NCBI GenBank assembly: GCA_002353285.1
Contig: DEJJ01000029.1
Location: 95,093-159,092, forward strand
Direction: 5' to 3'
Length of the DNA: 64,000 bases
Source of the DNA: Porphyromonadaceae bacterium UBA2751
Lineage (GTDB): Bacteria; Bacteroidota; Bacteroidia; Bacteroidales; Muribaculaceae
Shown here: in pieces, positions 51,201-59,602 of the stretch
Position numbering within the stretch: the first letter of the stretch is position 1
Layout: every line of letters starts with the position of its first letter
The notes under the pieces: generated by a model
What the model was told of the DNA's origin: nothing
Database searches by the model: none
What the model saw: the letters and a program-made list of their open reading frames with translations, nothing else
Program-made: the position numbers and the translations under genes

Positions 51201-51909
51201 GAGCAGCTATCGCCTTGACAGTGGCAGTTGCATTAATAGTGAAAGGTGCACTATAAAGCGTGCTCGAAGTAGTTGGGTCATTACCATCAGTGGTATAATA
51301 AATAGAAGCACCACTTGTTTCGCAACTTATCGAAACTTGGGTGCTTCCCACAAATGGTGTTGTACCACTAATCACTGGTGTGGCAACAGATGAGGCTTGT
51401 TCAACCTTCTTATAGAATGCAAGCACACAATTTTTAATATTATTATTGATTGTTGTATAGCAACGCCAATCCTGTGAATTATAAACACCAATATAACGAC
51501 TTGTAGCTGTATTTTGCAAGAATGGGGTTCCGTTATTGTTGTAAATGGTGAATGTATTATTAGTAGCATTTGTTCCTACTCTAACACCATTATTCTCATT
51601 TATACAATAAAGATAAGTAGTAGCTCCAAACTTTTTAAATTTATAACTCCCATTAGTTACTGTAACTTCCCATTGGAGAGTTTCCGCAGGAGAATTAAGC
51701 TCAGTTCCAGTTATCGTAACAGCTGTTGCTGTTGGAGCAGAACTTGTGCCTTTGTCATTAGACATTGCCTTTCCACTTGTCTTGTCGACAATCACAACAA
51801 TGTCACCAGTGGTAAGACTACCTGCAGAGGTCTCTTGCCACGTTGTCTCTGCCCAGCCTACGCCGGCGGCGAGGATGGCCATCATTAGAATTGTAAGGAT
51901 TTTTTTCAT
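48205..51909 (-). CDS. Giant secreted multidomain protein (beta-trefoil-like, HEX_C-type, OB-like modules) with C-terminal tag
   Basis: 1234 residues. Signal peptide MKKILTILMMAILAAGVGWA. An N-terminal beta-rich domain (about 25-165) precedes two copies of a paired module. Each pair consists of a chitobiase/hexosaminidase C-terminal-like segment (IYYTTDGNDPTTSSTLYSAP; VRYTLDGTDPTAESTLYEAP) followed by an OB-like domain (NQLYVQDGSKGMLIYG; RNLYIKDDTGSALIYG). Between them lies a SusE/CBM48-like part (YYLAGNFNGWGDAV). The ~130-residue WATWYGDASLALPEDVTAYV domain precedes the tag YYNLMGQPVANPTPGIYI, which ends RGGKKVIVK. It is the first gene after a consensus promoter. No catalytic domain is recognised; a surface glycan- or host-binding role is inferred. 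Confidence 0.8.
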   Translation of the reverse strand: MKKILTILMMAILAAGVGWAETTWQETSAGSLTTGDIVVIVDKTSGKAMSNDKGTSSAPTATAVTITGTELNSPAETLQWEVTVTNGSYKFKKFGATTYLYCINENNGVRVGTNATNNTFTIYNNNGTPFLQNTATSRYIGVYNSQDWRCYTTINNNIKNCVLAFYKKVEQASSVATPVISGTTPFVGSTQVSISCETSGASIYYTTDGNDPTTSSTLYSAPFTINATATVKAIAALNGETSNVATKKFTALNVISSIAEFNDLSTGTNFKYNADNLIAIKQSGNQLYVQDGSKGMLIYGNLGKTYTAGDVIPSGFTGTRAEYNGAPEMTNPDGFGAPMRNTGLTPLEVSSSEVTLDNFGRYVVLKNVAINGNNLVVDGVNVSFHNSLEATLPTETEGKIFDVTGVVGAYNSNAQILPIEFTDVTPVTGPQYYLAGNFNGWGDAVNSEVNKFTKLASGSYVLNDVELAEGVEFKIIKVENGETTWYGGTVDQGATYYGINGAVHTDISLVNGANFKLEVAGTNDFVISSDMKLTINRDEQLYMKGSYSNDDWATKTPLTATNDGWTITMDMAAHTEFGFVDEWDTWHGGNGTEVTMDTELPMGANGNYIIPADGNYTITVNSALTKLIVTDNNAVIEGGYVKVTSADELTSGTYLIVYGGGSLAFNGGLETLDAVGNSIAVTINNSTIPSSNEVDAATFTYDKTTGTFKSASGYYIGQTKDENGLASSATTAYSNTVTIDADGNADIVSSGSAHLRYNAASNQLRFRYYKSASFTSQKAIQLYKKSGEVAPTLPTPVIDGDSPFLGSTTVTISCEDTEAEVRYTLDGTDPTAESTLYEAPFTITETTTVKAIAMKGEAFSGVASKEFKKTLSVATIAEYKQLAEGTTFVFTGNVAVTYVNGRNLYIKDDTGSALIYGDENFNFEQGQVLDANWSATTTVYNGLLEAKSPSNLAVTDQTVEVSPVEKSLRNITTANDNEYIIVTNVSITAPENKNFTITDANGNTIVGRTNFTGVDHPTDLDAKYDITCLVGEYNSTVQLYPTDYKRAAVIEPVVLEGVAFTADRQWATWYGDASLALPEDVTAYVVTGVQGDAVAVEALDYIPAGTGVLLYSETAAESVSAMPYTGEAGTIPTNLLMGGLETQTVSNAYLLYNNQFILAQDGTTVGAHRCYLPMSASAQGVPVLKIGTPGTVTGIETINANGNGDNTYYNLMGQPVANPTPGIYIRGGKKVIVK

Positions 51910-51966
51910 ACGCGAAGATTTTGAAATAATTATTATAATTAGAATTATATACTAACTAAAATTGTG

Positions 51967-51998
51967 CAAAGTTATACATTATTAAAAAAAAATGCAAA
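51967..51998 (-). promoter_or_regulatory. Consensus promoter of the giant secreted-protein operon
   Basis: On the minus strand: -33 TTTG (51998-51995), exactly 20-bp spacer, -7 TAACTTTG (51974-51967). Leader about 50 nt. No comparable promoter precedes the next two genes. Confidence 0.75.
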
Positions 51999-52155
51999 GC
52001 TTGTGGATGTTTTTTTCTGAAAAGAAATTTTAATAATTATTGTTCGAACGCGGCAAGCCGCGCACTACACTGGCACCACAGCGCGACACTCTCACCACAT
52101 TTCAACCTGAATGCCTTGCTCCTCTACTGGAGAATATGATTATCTTGATGAATAA

Positions 52156-52187
52156 TTTGGCATTGTGAGGAATTTTTATTAACTTTG
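52156..52187 (+). promoter_or_regulatory. Consensus promoter of the GH53-sbcD-sbcC genes
   Basis: -33 TTTG (52156-52159), 20-bp spacer, -7 TAACTTTG (52180-52187). Leader of about 15 nt before the ATG at 52207. Confidence 0.75.
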
Positions 52188-52206
52188 TTGCAAAACAATA
52201 ATTAGC

Positions 52207-53211
52207 ATGAAAAAAATCACAACACTTTTAATTGCGACTGTACTGGTGATGACAGTGGCAGCACAAGAGACTACATTCTGGCTCGGAGCCGACATCAGCG
52301 GCACTAGCGAACTTGAGCACCACGGTGTGAAACTTTATAACAATGCAGGCCAAGAGCGCGACAACATCACACTCATGGCCGAGTTGGGACTGAATGCGGC
52401 ACGATTCAGGGTGTGGGTGAACCCACGCGACGGCGAGTGCGACATGCACGACGTGCTGGCAATGGCCCAGCGCGCCCAAGCTCAAGGCATGGCCATCATG
52501 ATTGACTTCCACTACAGCGACTGGTGGGCCGACCCTGGCAAGCAGAACATTCCCGCACGCTGGCGCCACTATAACTACGAAACGATGAAGCGAGCGGTTG
52601 CCATGCACACCACCAAGACGCTTAAACTACTGAAGGACAATGGCATCGACGTGAAGTGGATTCAGATTGGCAACGAGACCACCAACGGCTTCTTGTGGCC
52701 CATGGGCCGCGTGCCCGACAACATGGAGCAATATGCAGGCCTCACCCAAGCAGGTTACCGTGCCGCCAAGAAAGTTTACCCTAAAGCCACCTGCATCGTC
52801 CACCTTGACGCAGCTTGCGACATCGACCGCTACCACACCGTGTTCAATGGCCTCAAGAAACACAAGACGCAGTGGGACATGATAGGTGTGAGCGTCTACC
52901 CCTACTGGGACATGGAGGCAGGCTTGACCAAGAGCGAAGATGAGACACTTGAGCGGGTTATCGAGAACATCAACACGCTCAGTGCTGAGTATGGCTGCCC
53001 AGTGATGATTGTAGAAACTGGCTACGAAGCACGCCGGCCCGAGGCAGGAAAAGCCTTCATGGCACGCCTCATCGACGCTGCACGCAATCGCACTAATGGC
53101 AATTGCCCAGGTGTGTTCTACTGGGCTCCCGAAGCCGAGGGCCTCTACCCGCTGGGCGCTTTCCAAGGTCATCGCCCTACTGTTATCATGGACGCTTTCA
53201 AAGCTAAATAG
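52207..53211 (+). CDS. Secreted GH53 arabinogalactan endo-beta-1,4-galactanase
   Basis: Hydrolyses beta-1,4-galactan side chains of pectic arabinogalactan, outside the inner membrane. 334 residues: signal peptide (MKKITTLLIATVLVMTVAAQ), then a single TIM barrel. FWLGADISGTSELEHHGVKL starts the domain. The acid/base is Glu157 in QIGNETTNGFLWPMG and the nucleophile Glu270 in VMIVETGYEARR, the spacing and contexts expected of GH53. The protein contains only the catalytic domain. There is no SusC/SusD pair nearby; sbcD follows after 31 bp. The 11-mer TAGAGAACGTA at its stop recurs at the MATE gene stop. Confidence 0.92.
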   Translation: MKKITTLLIATVLVMTVAAQETTFWLGADISGTSELEHHGVKLYNNAGQERDNITLMAELGLNAARFRVWVNPRDGECDMHDVLAMAQRAQAQGMAIMIDFHYSDWWADPGKQNIPARWRHYNYETMKRAVAMHTTKTLKLLKDNGIDVKWIQIGNETTNGFLWPMGRVPDNMEQYAGLTQAGYRAAKKVYPKATCIVHLDAACDIDRYHTVFNGLKKHKTQWDMIGVSVYPYWDMEAGLTKSEDETLERVIENINTLSAEYGCPVMIVETGYEARRPEAGKAFMARLIDAARNRTNGNCPGVFYWAPEAEGLYPLGAFQGHRPTVIMDAFKAK

Positions 53212-53242
53212 AGAACGTATTACAAACCATTAGACACTAAAA

Positions 53243-54406
53243 ATGAGAATTTTACACACCAGCGACTGGCATCTAGGGCACGTGCTCTACAACTACGACC
53301 GCACTGCCGAGCAACAATCGATGCTCAACCAAATAATTGAGATTATTAAGAACGAACAACCCGACGCAATGGTGCTCAGTGGTGATGTGTACCACACATC
53401 ACAGCCCAGCGCGGCGGTTCAAACCATGTTTACCGAGGCCATTGTGGCAATGCACAAGGCTTGCCCCACGATGACCATTGTCGTCACTGCAGGCAACCAC
53501 GACAGTGGCTCAAAACACGAGATTTTCCAAACTCCCTGGCGAGCACTAAACGTTTATGCCTTGGGCAACATCGACAAGGAGAACCCCGAGCGCCACATCA
53601 TTGAGGTGCCTGGCAAGGGAATTATTGTGGCTGTGCCCTACGCCTACGAGCGGCTCATCCCCGAGGGATTTTTCCAGCAACTGCTCGACCTGGCCTCCGA
53701 TCGCAACAGCGATGGCCTGCCCATCGTGATGATGGCGCACACCACAGTGAGCGGATGCGACTTCAAGGGCCATGACAATGCCAGCGAACGCACAGTGGGC
53801 GGCATCGACAGTATGCCTCACGAGGCCTTCGGCACCGGCTATGACTATCTGGCTCTAGGTCACATTCACCACGCACAGTTCATTCACGGCACCGAGCACC
53901 GCATGCGCTACAGTGGCACACCACTGGCAGTAAGCTTCGATGAGGCCTATAATCACTCCGTGACAATGATTGAAATTAGCAAGCATGGCGAAGCGCCCAA
54001 TGTGAAGGAGATTAACGTCACGAACCCCCGCCCACTCGTGACGCTACCCACCACTGGCACCGCCACATGGGACGAGGCCAAGCAACTGCTCAAAGACTTC
54101 CCTGACGACATGGCCGCCTACATTCGCCTCAACGTGCAGGTAGAGGATTCCCTGCCCACTGGTGCCATGGACGAGGCGCGCAACATAGCCAGCGGCAAGC
54201 AATGCATTGTGTGTCATGTCAACTTCACACGCCCCGAACAGATGCGTAACAAGAGCCGCATGCTCACCGTTCAGGAATTGCAAGACATTCCCCCTCTCGA
54301 CCTTGTTAAACGCTATGCCAGCGACAATAACGAGATTTTCGACCAAGAAATGGAAGATATGTTTAACGAAGTGGTCGCAATCATTCAAGAAGAAGAAAGG
54401 AAGTAA
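53243..54406 (+). CDS. sbcD: SbcD, nuclease subunit of the SbcCD exonuclease
   Basis: Metal-dependent phosphoesterase (Mre11 type) that with SbcC processes DNA hairpins and protein-blocked ends. 387 residues. The calcineurin-like motifs appear in order: DWHLGH (8-13), GDVYH, GNHD and GHIHHAQF. All metal ligands are present. The C-terminal half, which contacts SbcC, follows. sbcC begins two bases after its stop, indicating co-translation. Confidence 0.95.
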   Translation: MRILHTSDWHLGHVLYNYDRTAEQQSMLNQIIEIIKNEQPDAMVLSGDVYHTSQPSAAVQTMFTEAIVAMHKACPTMTIVVTAGNHDSGSKHEIFQTPWRALNVYALGNIDKENPERHIIEVPGKGIIVAVPYAYERLIPEGFFQQLLDLASDRNSDGLPIVMMAHTTVSGCDFKGHDNASERTVGGIDSMPHEAFGTGYDYLALGHIHHAQFIHGTEHRMRYSGTPLAVSFDEAYNHSVTMIEISKHGEAPNVKEINVTNPRPLVTLPTTGTATWDEAKQLLKDFPDDMAAYIRLNVQVEDSLPTGAMDEARNIASGKQCIVCHVNFTRPEQMRNKSRMLTVQELQDIPPLDLVKRYASDNNEIFDQEMEDMFNEVVAIIQEEERK

Positions 54407-54408
54407 CA

Positions 54409-57400
54409 ATGAAACTACTCAAACTCGACTTAGAAAACATAGCATCGATTGAAAAGGCTACAATCGACTTCGAGAACAATCCACTCGCATCGAGCGAGGT
54501 GTTTCTCATCACGGGCAAGACTGGTTCGGGAAAAACCACAATCCTCGATGCCATTTGTCTGGCTCTTTACAACAACACTCCACGACTCAAGAACACCCAG
54601 ATGAAAGGCGATGTTCCCGACGAAGCGAACCTAAAAATCAACAATCCTGAGCAACTAATGCGCAGGAACACTTGCTCAGCATGCATCACGCTCACTTTCT
54701 TGGGCAATAACGGACAGCACTACGAGGCAAAGTGGAGTGTGGCCAGAGCACATAAGAGAAAAGACGGCAAAATACAGGGTGTGCAATGGTCACTCACAAA
54801 TCTCGACACTGGCACCGTTATCAACAACAAAAATGAGTTGCCCAAAACATTTCCGCTGCCATCCATTATTGGGCTCGATTTTGACCAGTTTTGCCGAACC
54901 ACGATGCTCGCTCAGGGCGAATTCACCAAGTTTCTGAACAGTCAAGACAAGGAAAAAAGCGCTATTCTTGGAAAGATTATTGGTGCCGACAAATACATGA
55001 AGATTGGCGCTAAAACTTATGCATTAACTGCTGCTAAAAAACAAGAATGGGAACAAGCCAGTCAACGCATCGCCGATGTCAAGATTCTCACCGACGAGGA
55101 AATCAACAGTTTAAATGAAGAAAGGTCTAAACTCAACGAGCAATATGCCACCGAGAGAAAGCTCCTTGACAGCATAAATCACAAACTGCAATGGCTCAAA
55201 AAAGACATTGAATTGAAAAATGAAACTGCCAAAGCCAAAGCTGCCCTTGATGAAGCCACATCACAGCGTGAAAGCGATGAGAACAAAAAACTTGAGACGT
55301 TAGTCAATGAGTGGAACGCCACAATCGATGCCCGCAATTGGCTCAACACCAAGAACAAAGCTTTACGCGACATTACCACCTTCAACGAAGAGCTCAACAA
55401 CCTTGTCAACAAGTTCAAGGCTATAAAGGCTGGTGTGGCATGGCTTGAAGATGATATTGCAAAAAAGAAAAACGAGCTAAATGCTACCCGACAATTCCTC
55501 AATGAGCAAGAAGAGAAAAAAGAGGTGTATGCCAACGAGCAAACCATTACCGCCCACCTTAATGCTATTGTTAAGTGCTTGAATGACATCAAAAAAGAGC
55601 AAAAAAGCATTGTCGACGCCAACACTAAGCTCAATGGAACTCTCACGACTCAACTCAACGAGGCAAAGAGCAAGCATGAAGCAAAGGATCAAGAGGTAAA
55701 AACAAGCAAGGAAATGCTCAACAAGCTTGAGGAAGATCTTGCCAAACTCAATCTCCCCGAGTTGCGCAAAAGCAAAGAGAATCTTACTACCATTATCAAC
55801 AATGCCAGCACAGCATTGCTCATGATTGAATCGCTCAACAAAGCTCGAGGCGATGTCGACAGTGCAAAGGATGCAATTAACGGCATCAACACAGAACTTG
55901 CTAAGCTTAAAGAAATACTTAAGCAGCAAGAAGAAGAAACCACCAAGGCACAAGAAGAATACGACACCGAAAAAGCCTTGTGCGACAAGCTGCGTGAGAG
56001 TGTTGAGCAATGGTCTAAGGCCATAAGAGGCCGACTAAAAAAAGGCGACATCTGCCCAGTGTGCCAGCAAGAAGTCAACCATGCAATTCCTCACGAGGAA
56101 GTGTTAGACGGCATCTTTGCACAAGCCCAAGCAAAGCTCAACGAGTTTGAGAAGAAGCTTACTGTCAAGAAAGATGCTTGCATTGCAACTAAAGCCAGCA
56201 TTAATGCACAGCTCAACTTGCTCAAAGGCAAGGATAAAGAACTTGAGAATGCCAATAAGCGACTTGACAATGAGATGAATAAAACCCTTAATGCTTGCAA
56301 GAAATGTGGCATAACCGTTGTTGACAACAACACAAAGCAGACACTTGAAGAACTCAAGGCTAATAACAACCAGCAACTCGAGACAGTAAAGCAACAAGTG
56401 ACCAACGCCGAAGAGATTGAAGGTAAACGCAACACTCAAAACGCTACTACCATCAAGCTTCAGCACCAACTGTCTCAAGCCAGCAACACTCTCAATGACA
56501 TCAAGAAAAAGATCAGTGACTGCAAGGCTGATATCCAATCGAGCAATAAGGTCATTGGCAATCTTCAGGATGAAATAACTAGTCACCGCAATGAAGTAGC
56601 AATGGTGGTCAACACCACTCAGTGGACCAACGACTGGACGACCAATCCACTCTTGTTTATCACCGAGCTGAAACAAGCCACCCAGTTATTCAAGCAACAC
56701 ACTGAGAACGAATTGCTGCAAAGCAATGCTATAAGCAGCGCTACTAATGACTTAAACAACGTGAAATCGACGGTTGATGTCATTATTGGCGCTATGCCAC
56801 TGTGGGCCAACTTTTCGTCGGCGAGCAAAATAGAAGCTAAGAATTTACTCAACGATGCTAACGCCCTCAACACAAGCATCAAGTCGTTAAAGGCGACGAT
56901 AGCACAGTCACAGAATACCGCCAACGAGATGAGCAATAATCTAAGCCATTGGCTCAACGAGAACCCATCACTCTCGATTGAGTCGTTAGTTGCTCTTTCC
57001 AAGCACAACCCAACAGAGGTCACCGAAGCACAAAAGACAATCAAAAACTTGCACGACAAGCAGTTGAGACTTGACGAGGCCTATAAAGGCTGCAACAACC
57101 GACTCAAGAAGCACATTGAAGAGAGACCTCAATTCAACACCGATGAAACGCAAGACTCGCTAACCACAGCGAGCAGCAGTGTTGAAGAATCGGTTAAGTC
57201 GCTAGGTGAGCAAATTGGAGGCATCAAGGAGAAACTCGACAACGACGCACAGCAAAAAGTGAAATTAGGAAAGCTTATCGAAGACTGCAAAAAGAAGAAG
57301 ATTATTTACGAGAAATGGATGCGTTTGAACACACTGATTGGTGACAGCACCGGTAACAAATTCCGAACCATCGCACTCAGCTACATTCTTGAGAACCTCA

Positions 57401-57813
57401 TCCAATCGGCCAATGTCTATATGGCCACGCTCACATCTCGATATCGCCTGCAAGTGCAGCCAGGCACTTTTGTGATAAGTGTCGAAGATGCCTATCAAGG
57501 ATATGTCACACGCACAGCCAACACCATTTCGGGCGGCGAGAGTTTCCTTGTGTCGCTCGCTTTGGCACTGGCATTGAGCGACATTGCTCAGCAACTACAA
57601 GTGGACATGCTATTCATCGATGAGGGATTTGGCACACTCAGTGGCGAACCGTTACAAAACGCCATCAACACGCTGCGCAGCCTGCACACCGCTACAGGAC
57701 GCCAAGTGGGCATCATCAGCCACATCGAGGAATTGAAAGAGAGAATCCCAGTGCAGATTCAAGTTGACCAAGTGGGCAACTCATCAAGCAGCACTGTGTC
57801 GGTTGTGAGTTAA
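54409..57813 (+). CDS. sbcC: SbcC, ATPase subunit of the SbcCD exonuclease (Rad50-like)
   Basis: SMC-like ATPase that opens and closes the SbcD nuclease on DNA ends. 1134 residues. Walker A ITGKTGSGKTT lies at about 35-44. Two long coiled-coil arms run from about 190 to 545 and from 560 to 930, meeting at the zinc hook Cys549-Pro-Val-Cys552. The C-terminal lobe carries the signature motif ISGGESFLVSLALALAL and Walker B LFIDEGFGTL, with a final His-containing switch (ISHIEEL). Length is within the SbcC range (about 1000-1200). It ends immediately before a heptamer repeat and the convergent methyltransferase gene. Confidence 0.95.
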   Translation: MKLLKLDLENIASIEKATIDFENNPLASSEVFLITGKTGSGKTTILDAICLALYNNTPRLKNTQMKGDVPDEANLKINNPEQLMRRNTCSACITLTFLGNNGQHYEAKWSVARAHKRKDGKIQGVQWSLTNLDTGTVINNKNELPKTFPLPSIIGLDFDQFCRTTMLAQGEFTKFLNSQDKEKSAILGKIIGADKYMKIGAKTYALTAAKKQEWEQASQRIADVKILTDEEINSLNEERSKLNEQYATERKLLDSINHKLQWLKKDIELKNETAKAKAALDEATSQRESDENKKLETLVNEWNATIDARNWLNTKNKALRDITTFNEELNNLVNKFKAIKAGVAWLEDDIAKKKNELNATRQFLNEQEEKKEVYANEQTITAHLNAIVKCLNDIKKEQKSIVDANTKLNGTLTTQLNEAKSKHEAKDQEVKTSKEMLNKLEEDLAKLNLPELRKSKENLTTIINNASTALLMIESLNKARGDVDSAKDAINGINTELAKLKEILKQQEEETTKAQEEYDTEKALCDKLRESVEQWSKAIRGRLKKGDICPVCQQEVNHAIPHEEVLDGIFAQAQAKLNEFEKKLTVKKDACIATKASINAQLNLLKGKDKELENANKRLDNEMNKTLNACKKCGITVVDNNTKQTLEELKANNNQQLETVKQQVTNAEEIEGKRNTQNATTIKLQHQLSQASNTLNDIKKKISDCKADIQSSNKVIGNLQDEITSHRNEVAMVVNTTQWTNDWTTNPLLFITELKQATQLFKQHTENELLQSNAISSATNDLNNVKSTVDVIIGAMPLWANFSSASKIEAKNLLNDANALNTSIKSLKATIAQSQNTANEMSNNLSHWLNENPSLSIESLVALSKHNPTEVTEAQKTIKNLHDKQLRLDEAYKGCNNRLKKHIEERPQFNTDETQDSLTTASSSVEESVKSLGEQIGGIKEKLDNDAQQKVKLGKLIEDCKKKKIIYEKWMRLNTLIGDSTGNKFRTIALSYILENLIQSANVYMATLTSRYRLQVQPGTFVISVEDAYQGYVTRTANTISGGESFLVSLALALALSDIAQQLQVDMLFIDEGFGTLSGEPLQNAINTLRSLHTATGRQVGIISHIEELKERIPVQIQVDQVGNSSSSTVSVVS

Positions 57814-57816
57814 CAG

Positions 57817-57851
57817 TTCACAAAGCACAAAATTGACATTATGAATTATGC
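57817..57851. repeat. Heptamer-phased repeat at the sbcC/trmH boundary
   Basis: TTCACAA, AGCACAA, AATTGAC, ATTATGA, ATTATGC in 7-bp register between the sbcC stop and the end of the convergent methyltransferase gene. The units are more diverged than in the other arrays. Confidence 0.4.
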
Positions 57852-58648
57852 ATTGATCGCAGCTGCCAAAATGCTACTGCCGAGGCGGCAGCAACATTAA
57901 GAGAGTCAACACCATGACTCATGGGAATGCGCACCACATAGTCGGCCTGCTCTATCGTTGCATGGGGCAGGCCGTCGCCCTCGGTGCCCATCACTATAGC
58001 CAGACGAGGCTCGGCGCCTAACTGTGGATCGTCAAGACTTATTGAGTTGTCACTCAGAGCCATTGCCGCCGTCTTGAAACCCAGGGAGTTAAGACTCTGC
58101 ACTGGTGCATCAAGCCAAGTCCATGGCACCAGAAACACCGACCCCATCGACACCCGCACTGCACGGCGGTTCAACGGGTCGCACGAGGTGCGAGTCAACA
58201 ACACTCCATCAATGCCAAGAGCTGCTGCCGAGCGGAAAATCGCGCCAATGTTGGTCGTGTCGGTCACGCCGTCAATCACCACCACTCGCCTAGCGCCATC
58301 GAGCACCTGCTCCACGCAGGGTAGCACAGGCCGCCGCATGGCGCACAGCACCCCGCGTGTGAGTACATAACCCGTGAGCTGCGCCAGCAATTCACGCTCG
58401 CCAGTGTAGATGGGCACATCGCCACATCGTTCAATAATATGGGCGGCATCACCCTCGATGTGCTTGCGCTCGCACAGCAGAGCCAGCGGTTCATAACCTG
58501 CCCTGAGCGCCACATCAATCACCTTGGGGCTCTCGGCAATGAACAAACCCTTATCGGGTTCTAAACGGTTGCGCAACTGTGCCTCAGTCAATGTGCCAAA
58601 CACCTCCACCCCACTCTGCTCAAGCGATATTATCTCAATTATTCTCAT
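57839..58648 (-). CDS. SpoU/TrmH-family RNA 2'-O-methyltransferase
   Basis: Methylates a ribose 2'-OH in rRNA or tRNA, using AdoMet bound in a SPOUT knot. 269 residues. The N-terminal ~105 form an L30e-like substrate-binding region (GLFIAESPKVIDVALRAGYE). The knotted domain shows motif 1 DGVTDTTNIGAIFRSAAALG with the catalytic Arg, motif 2 IVMGTEGDGLPHATI and motif 3 RIPMSHGVDSLNVAAASAVA. The target nucleotide is not predictable. The -7 box TAACTTTG sits only 4 bp before the ATG, so the mRNA may be leaderless. Confidence 0.92.
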   Translation of the reverse strand: MRIIEIISLEQSGVEVFGTLTEAQLRNRLEPDKGLFIAESPKVIDVALRAGYEPLALLCERKHIEGDAAHIIERCGDVPIYTGERELLAQLTGYVLTRGVLCAMRRPVLPCVEQVLDGARRVVVIDGVTDTTNIGAIFRSAAALGIDGVLLTRTSCDPLNRRAVRVSMGSVFLVPWTWLDAPVQSLNSLGFKTAAMALSDNSISLDDPQLGAEPRLAIVMGTEGDGLPHATIEQADYVVRIPMSHGVDSLNVAAASAVAFWQLRSMHNS

Positions 58649-58652
58649 GCCA

Positions 58653-58660
58653 CAAAGTTA
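58653..58660 (-). promoter_or_regulatory. -7 box abutting the trmH-family start codon
   Basis: TAACTTTG on the minus strand, 4 bp before the ATG at 58648. Transcription would begin at or within a few bases of the start codon. Confidence 0.45.
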
Positions 58661-58777
58661 GAAATAATATCTCAATCATACACATACTTGAATAAAGAAA
58701 TACATTTTTACCCTCACAATCAAGGAATTGCAAAACTGCAAGGTTGCCATTTTCCCAGTTCAGCATTTTTTCACATT

Positions 58778-58785
58778 AATTTTGC
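58778..58785 (+). promoter_or_regulatory. -7 box of the vWA gene
   Basis: TAATTTTG, 58 bp before the vWA ATG. No clear -33 element. Confidence 0.45.
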
Positions 58786-58843
58786 GGTGTAAAACATAAC
58801 CAACCACATTTATTCACTTTTTTAACCCCACACACATTGAATT

Positions 58844-59518
58844 ATGAATACCGACAAGCGCAACCGAGTTTACAACGTGATTATCCTCGACAAGAGCGGA
58901 TCAATGAGTAGCATCGCACGCCAGGCCATCGACGGCGTCAACGAGACCATCCAGTCAATCAAGCGCACTCAGGAGAAACATCCCGAGCAGGACAACATCC
59001 TCACGCTCGTGGCCTTCTGTGGATGCGAAATCAAGAAAATCTACGACCAATGCCCAATTGCCGAGGTTGTCCCTATCACAAAGCGTGATTATCAACCATG
59101 CTGCATGACGCCACTCTACGATGCCATGGGCAACACCATCACCGCAATCCACGCCCTCATGGATGCCAATTCCATTGCCAGCGTTACTATTATCACCGAT
59201 GGCTATGAGAATGCATCACGTGAGTTCTCCCACAAGGCCATCAGGGGTCTTATCGAGGCCTACAAGAACGAGGGTTGGATGTTTGCCTACATAGGTGCCG
59301 ACCACGACGTGGAGTCGGTGGCATTCTCTCTCTCAATCGACAACCACATGCAGTTTGAGAAAACGGCCGAAGGAACAGCCCGAGCCTTCAACAACTTCAA
59401 CATGTGTCAGGCCAAGTTCATCGAGGACATTGCGCCAATGATGAGCGACAGCAGCTTGAGCGACGAGGATAAACGGCGCTCACTGCGCAAGCGTTCATCG
59501 TCATTCTTCAGCAAATAA
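58844..59518 (+). CDS. Cytoplasmic von Willebrand factor A (vWA) domain protein, TerY-like
   Basis: 224 residues, essentially one vWA domain. The metal-ion-dependent adhesion site is complete: DKSGSMSS (the DxSxS motif, residues 16-23), the conserved Thr in the CMTPLYDAMG segment, and the Asp of VTIITDGYENASREFS. There is no signal peptide or membrane helix, so it acts in the cytoplasm, as in TerY and MoxR-associated vWA proteins. Cys-rich spots (FCGCE, QPCC) are unusual. It has its own promoter and a terminator-like hairpin, then 84 bp further on comes a conserved unknown gene that may be its partner. No kinase, phosphatase or MoxR ATPase is adjacent. Confidence 0.85.
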   Translation: MNTDKRNRVYNVIILDKSGSMSSIARQAIDGVNETIQSIKRTQEKHPEQDNILTLVAFCGCEIKKIYDQCPIAEVVPITKRDYQPCCMTPLYDAMGNTITAIHALMDANSIASVTIITDGYENASREFSHKAIRGLIEAYKNEGWMFAYIGADHDVESVAFSLSIDNHMQFEKTAEGTARAFNNFNMCQAKFIEDIAPMMSDSSLSDEDKRRSLRKRSSSFFSK

Positions 59519-59536
59519 AAACCCTTTAACACTGCC

Positions 59537-59570
59537 AAGTGTGTCATGTCACAGCGCATGGCACACTTTT
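59537..59570 (+). terminator. Hairpin after the vWA gene
   Basis: AAGTGTG-t-CATG (59537-59548) pairs with CATG-g-CACACTT (59557-59568), followed by TTTGCTATTTTT. It may attenuate rather than fully stop transcription into the gene at 59603. Confidence 0.7.
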
Positions 59571-59602
59571 TGCTATTTTTCATCATATCAACACAATAAG
59601 TC

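Noticed and set aside
45504..51909. Prophage tail-fibre or contractile injection cluster
   Set aside because: The large beta-rich proteins carry signal peptides and C-terminal sorting-type tags, with no phage structural, lysis or integrase genes nearby.
53209..53219. Shared 11-mer TAGAGAACGTA at the GH53 and MATE gene stops
   Set aside because: Only two occurrences were noticed, with no wider similarity; probably coincidence.
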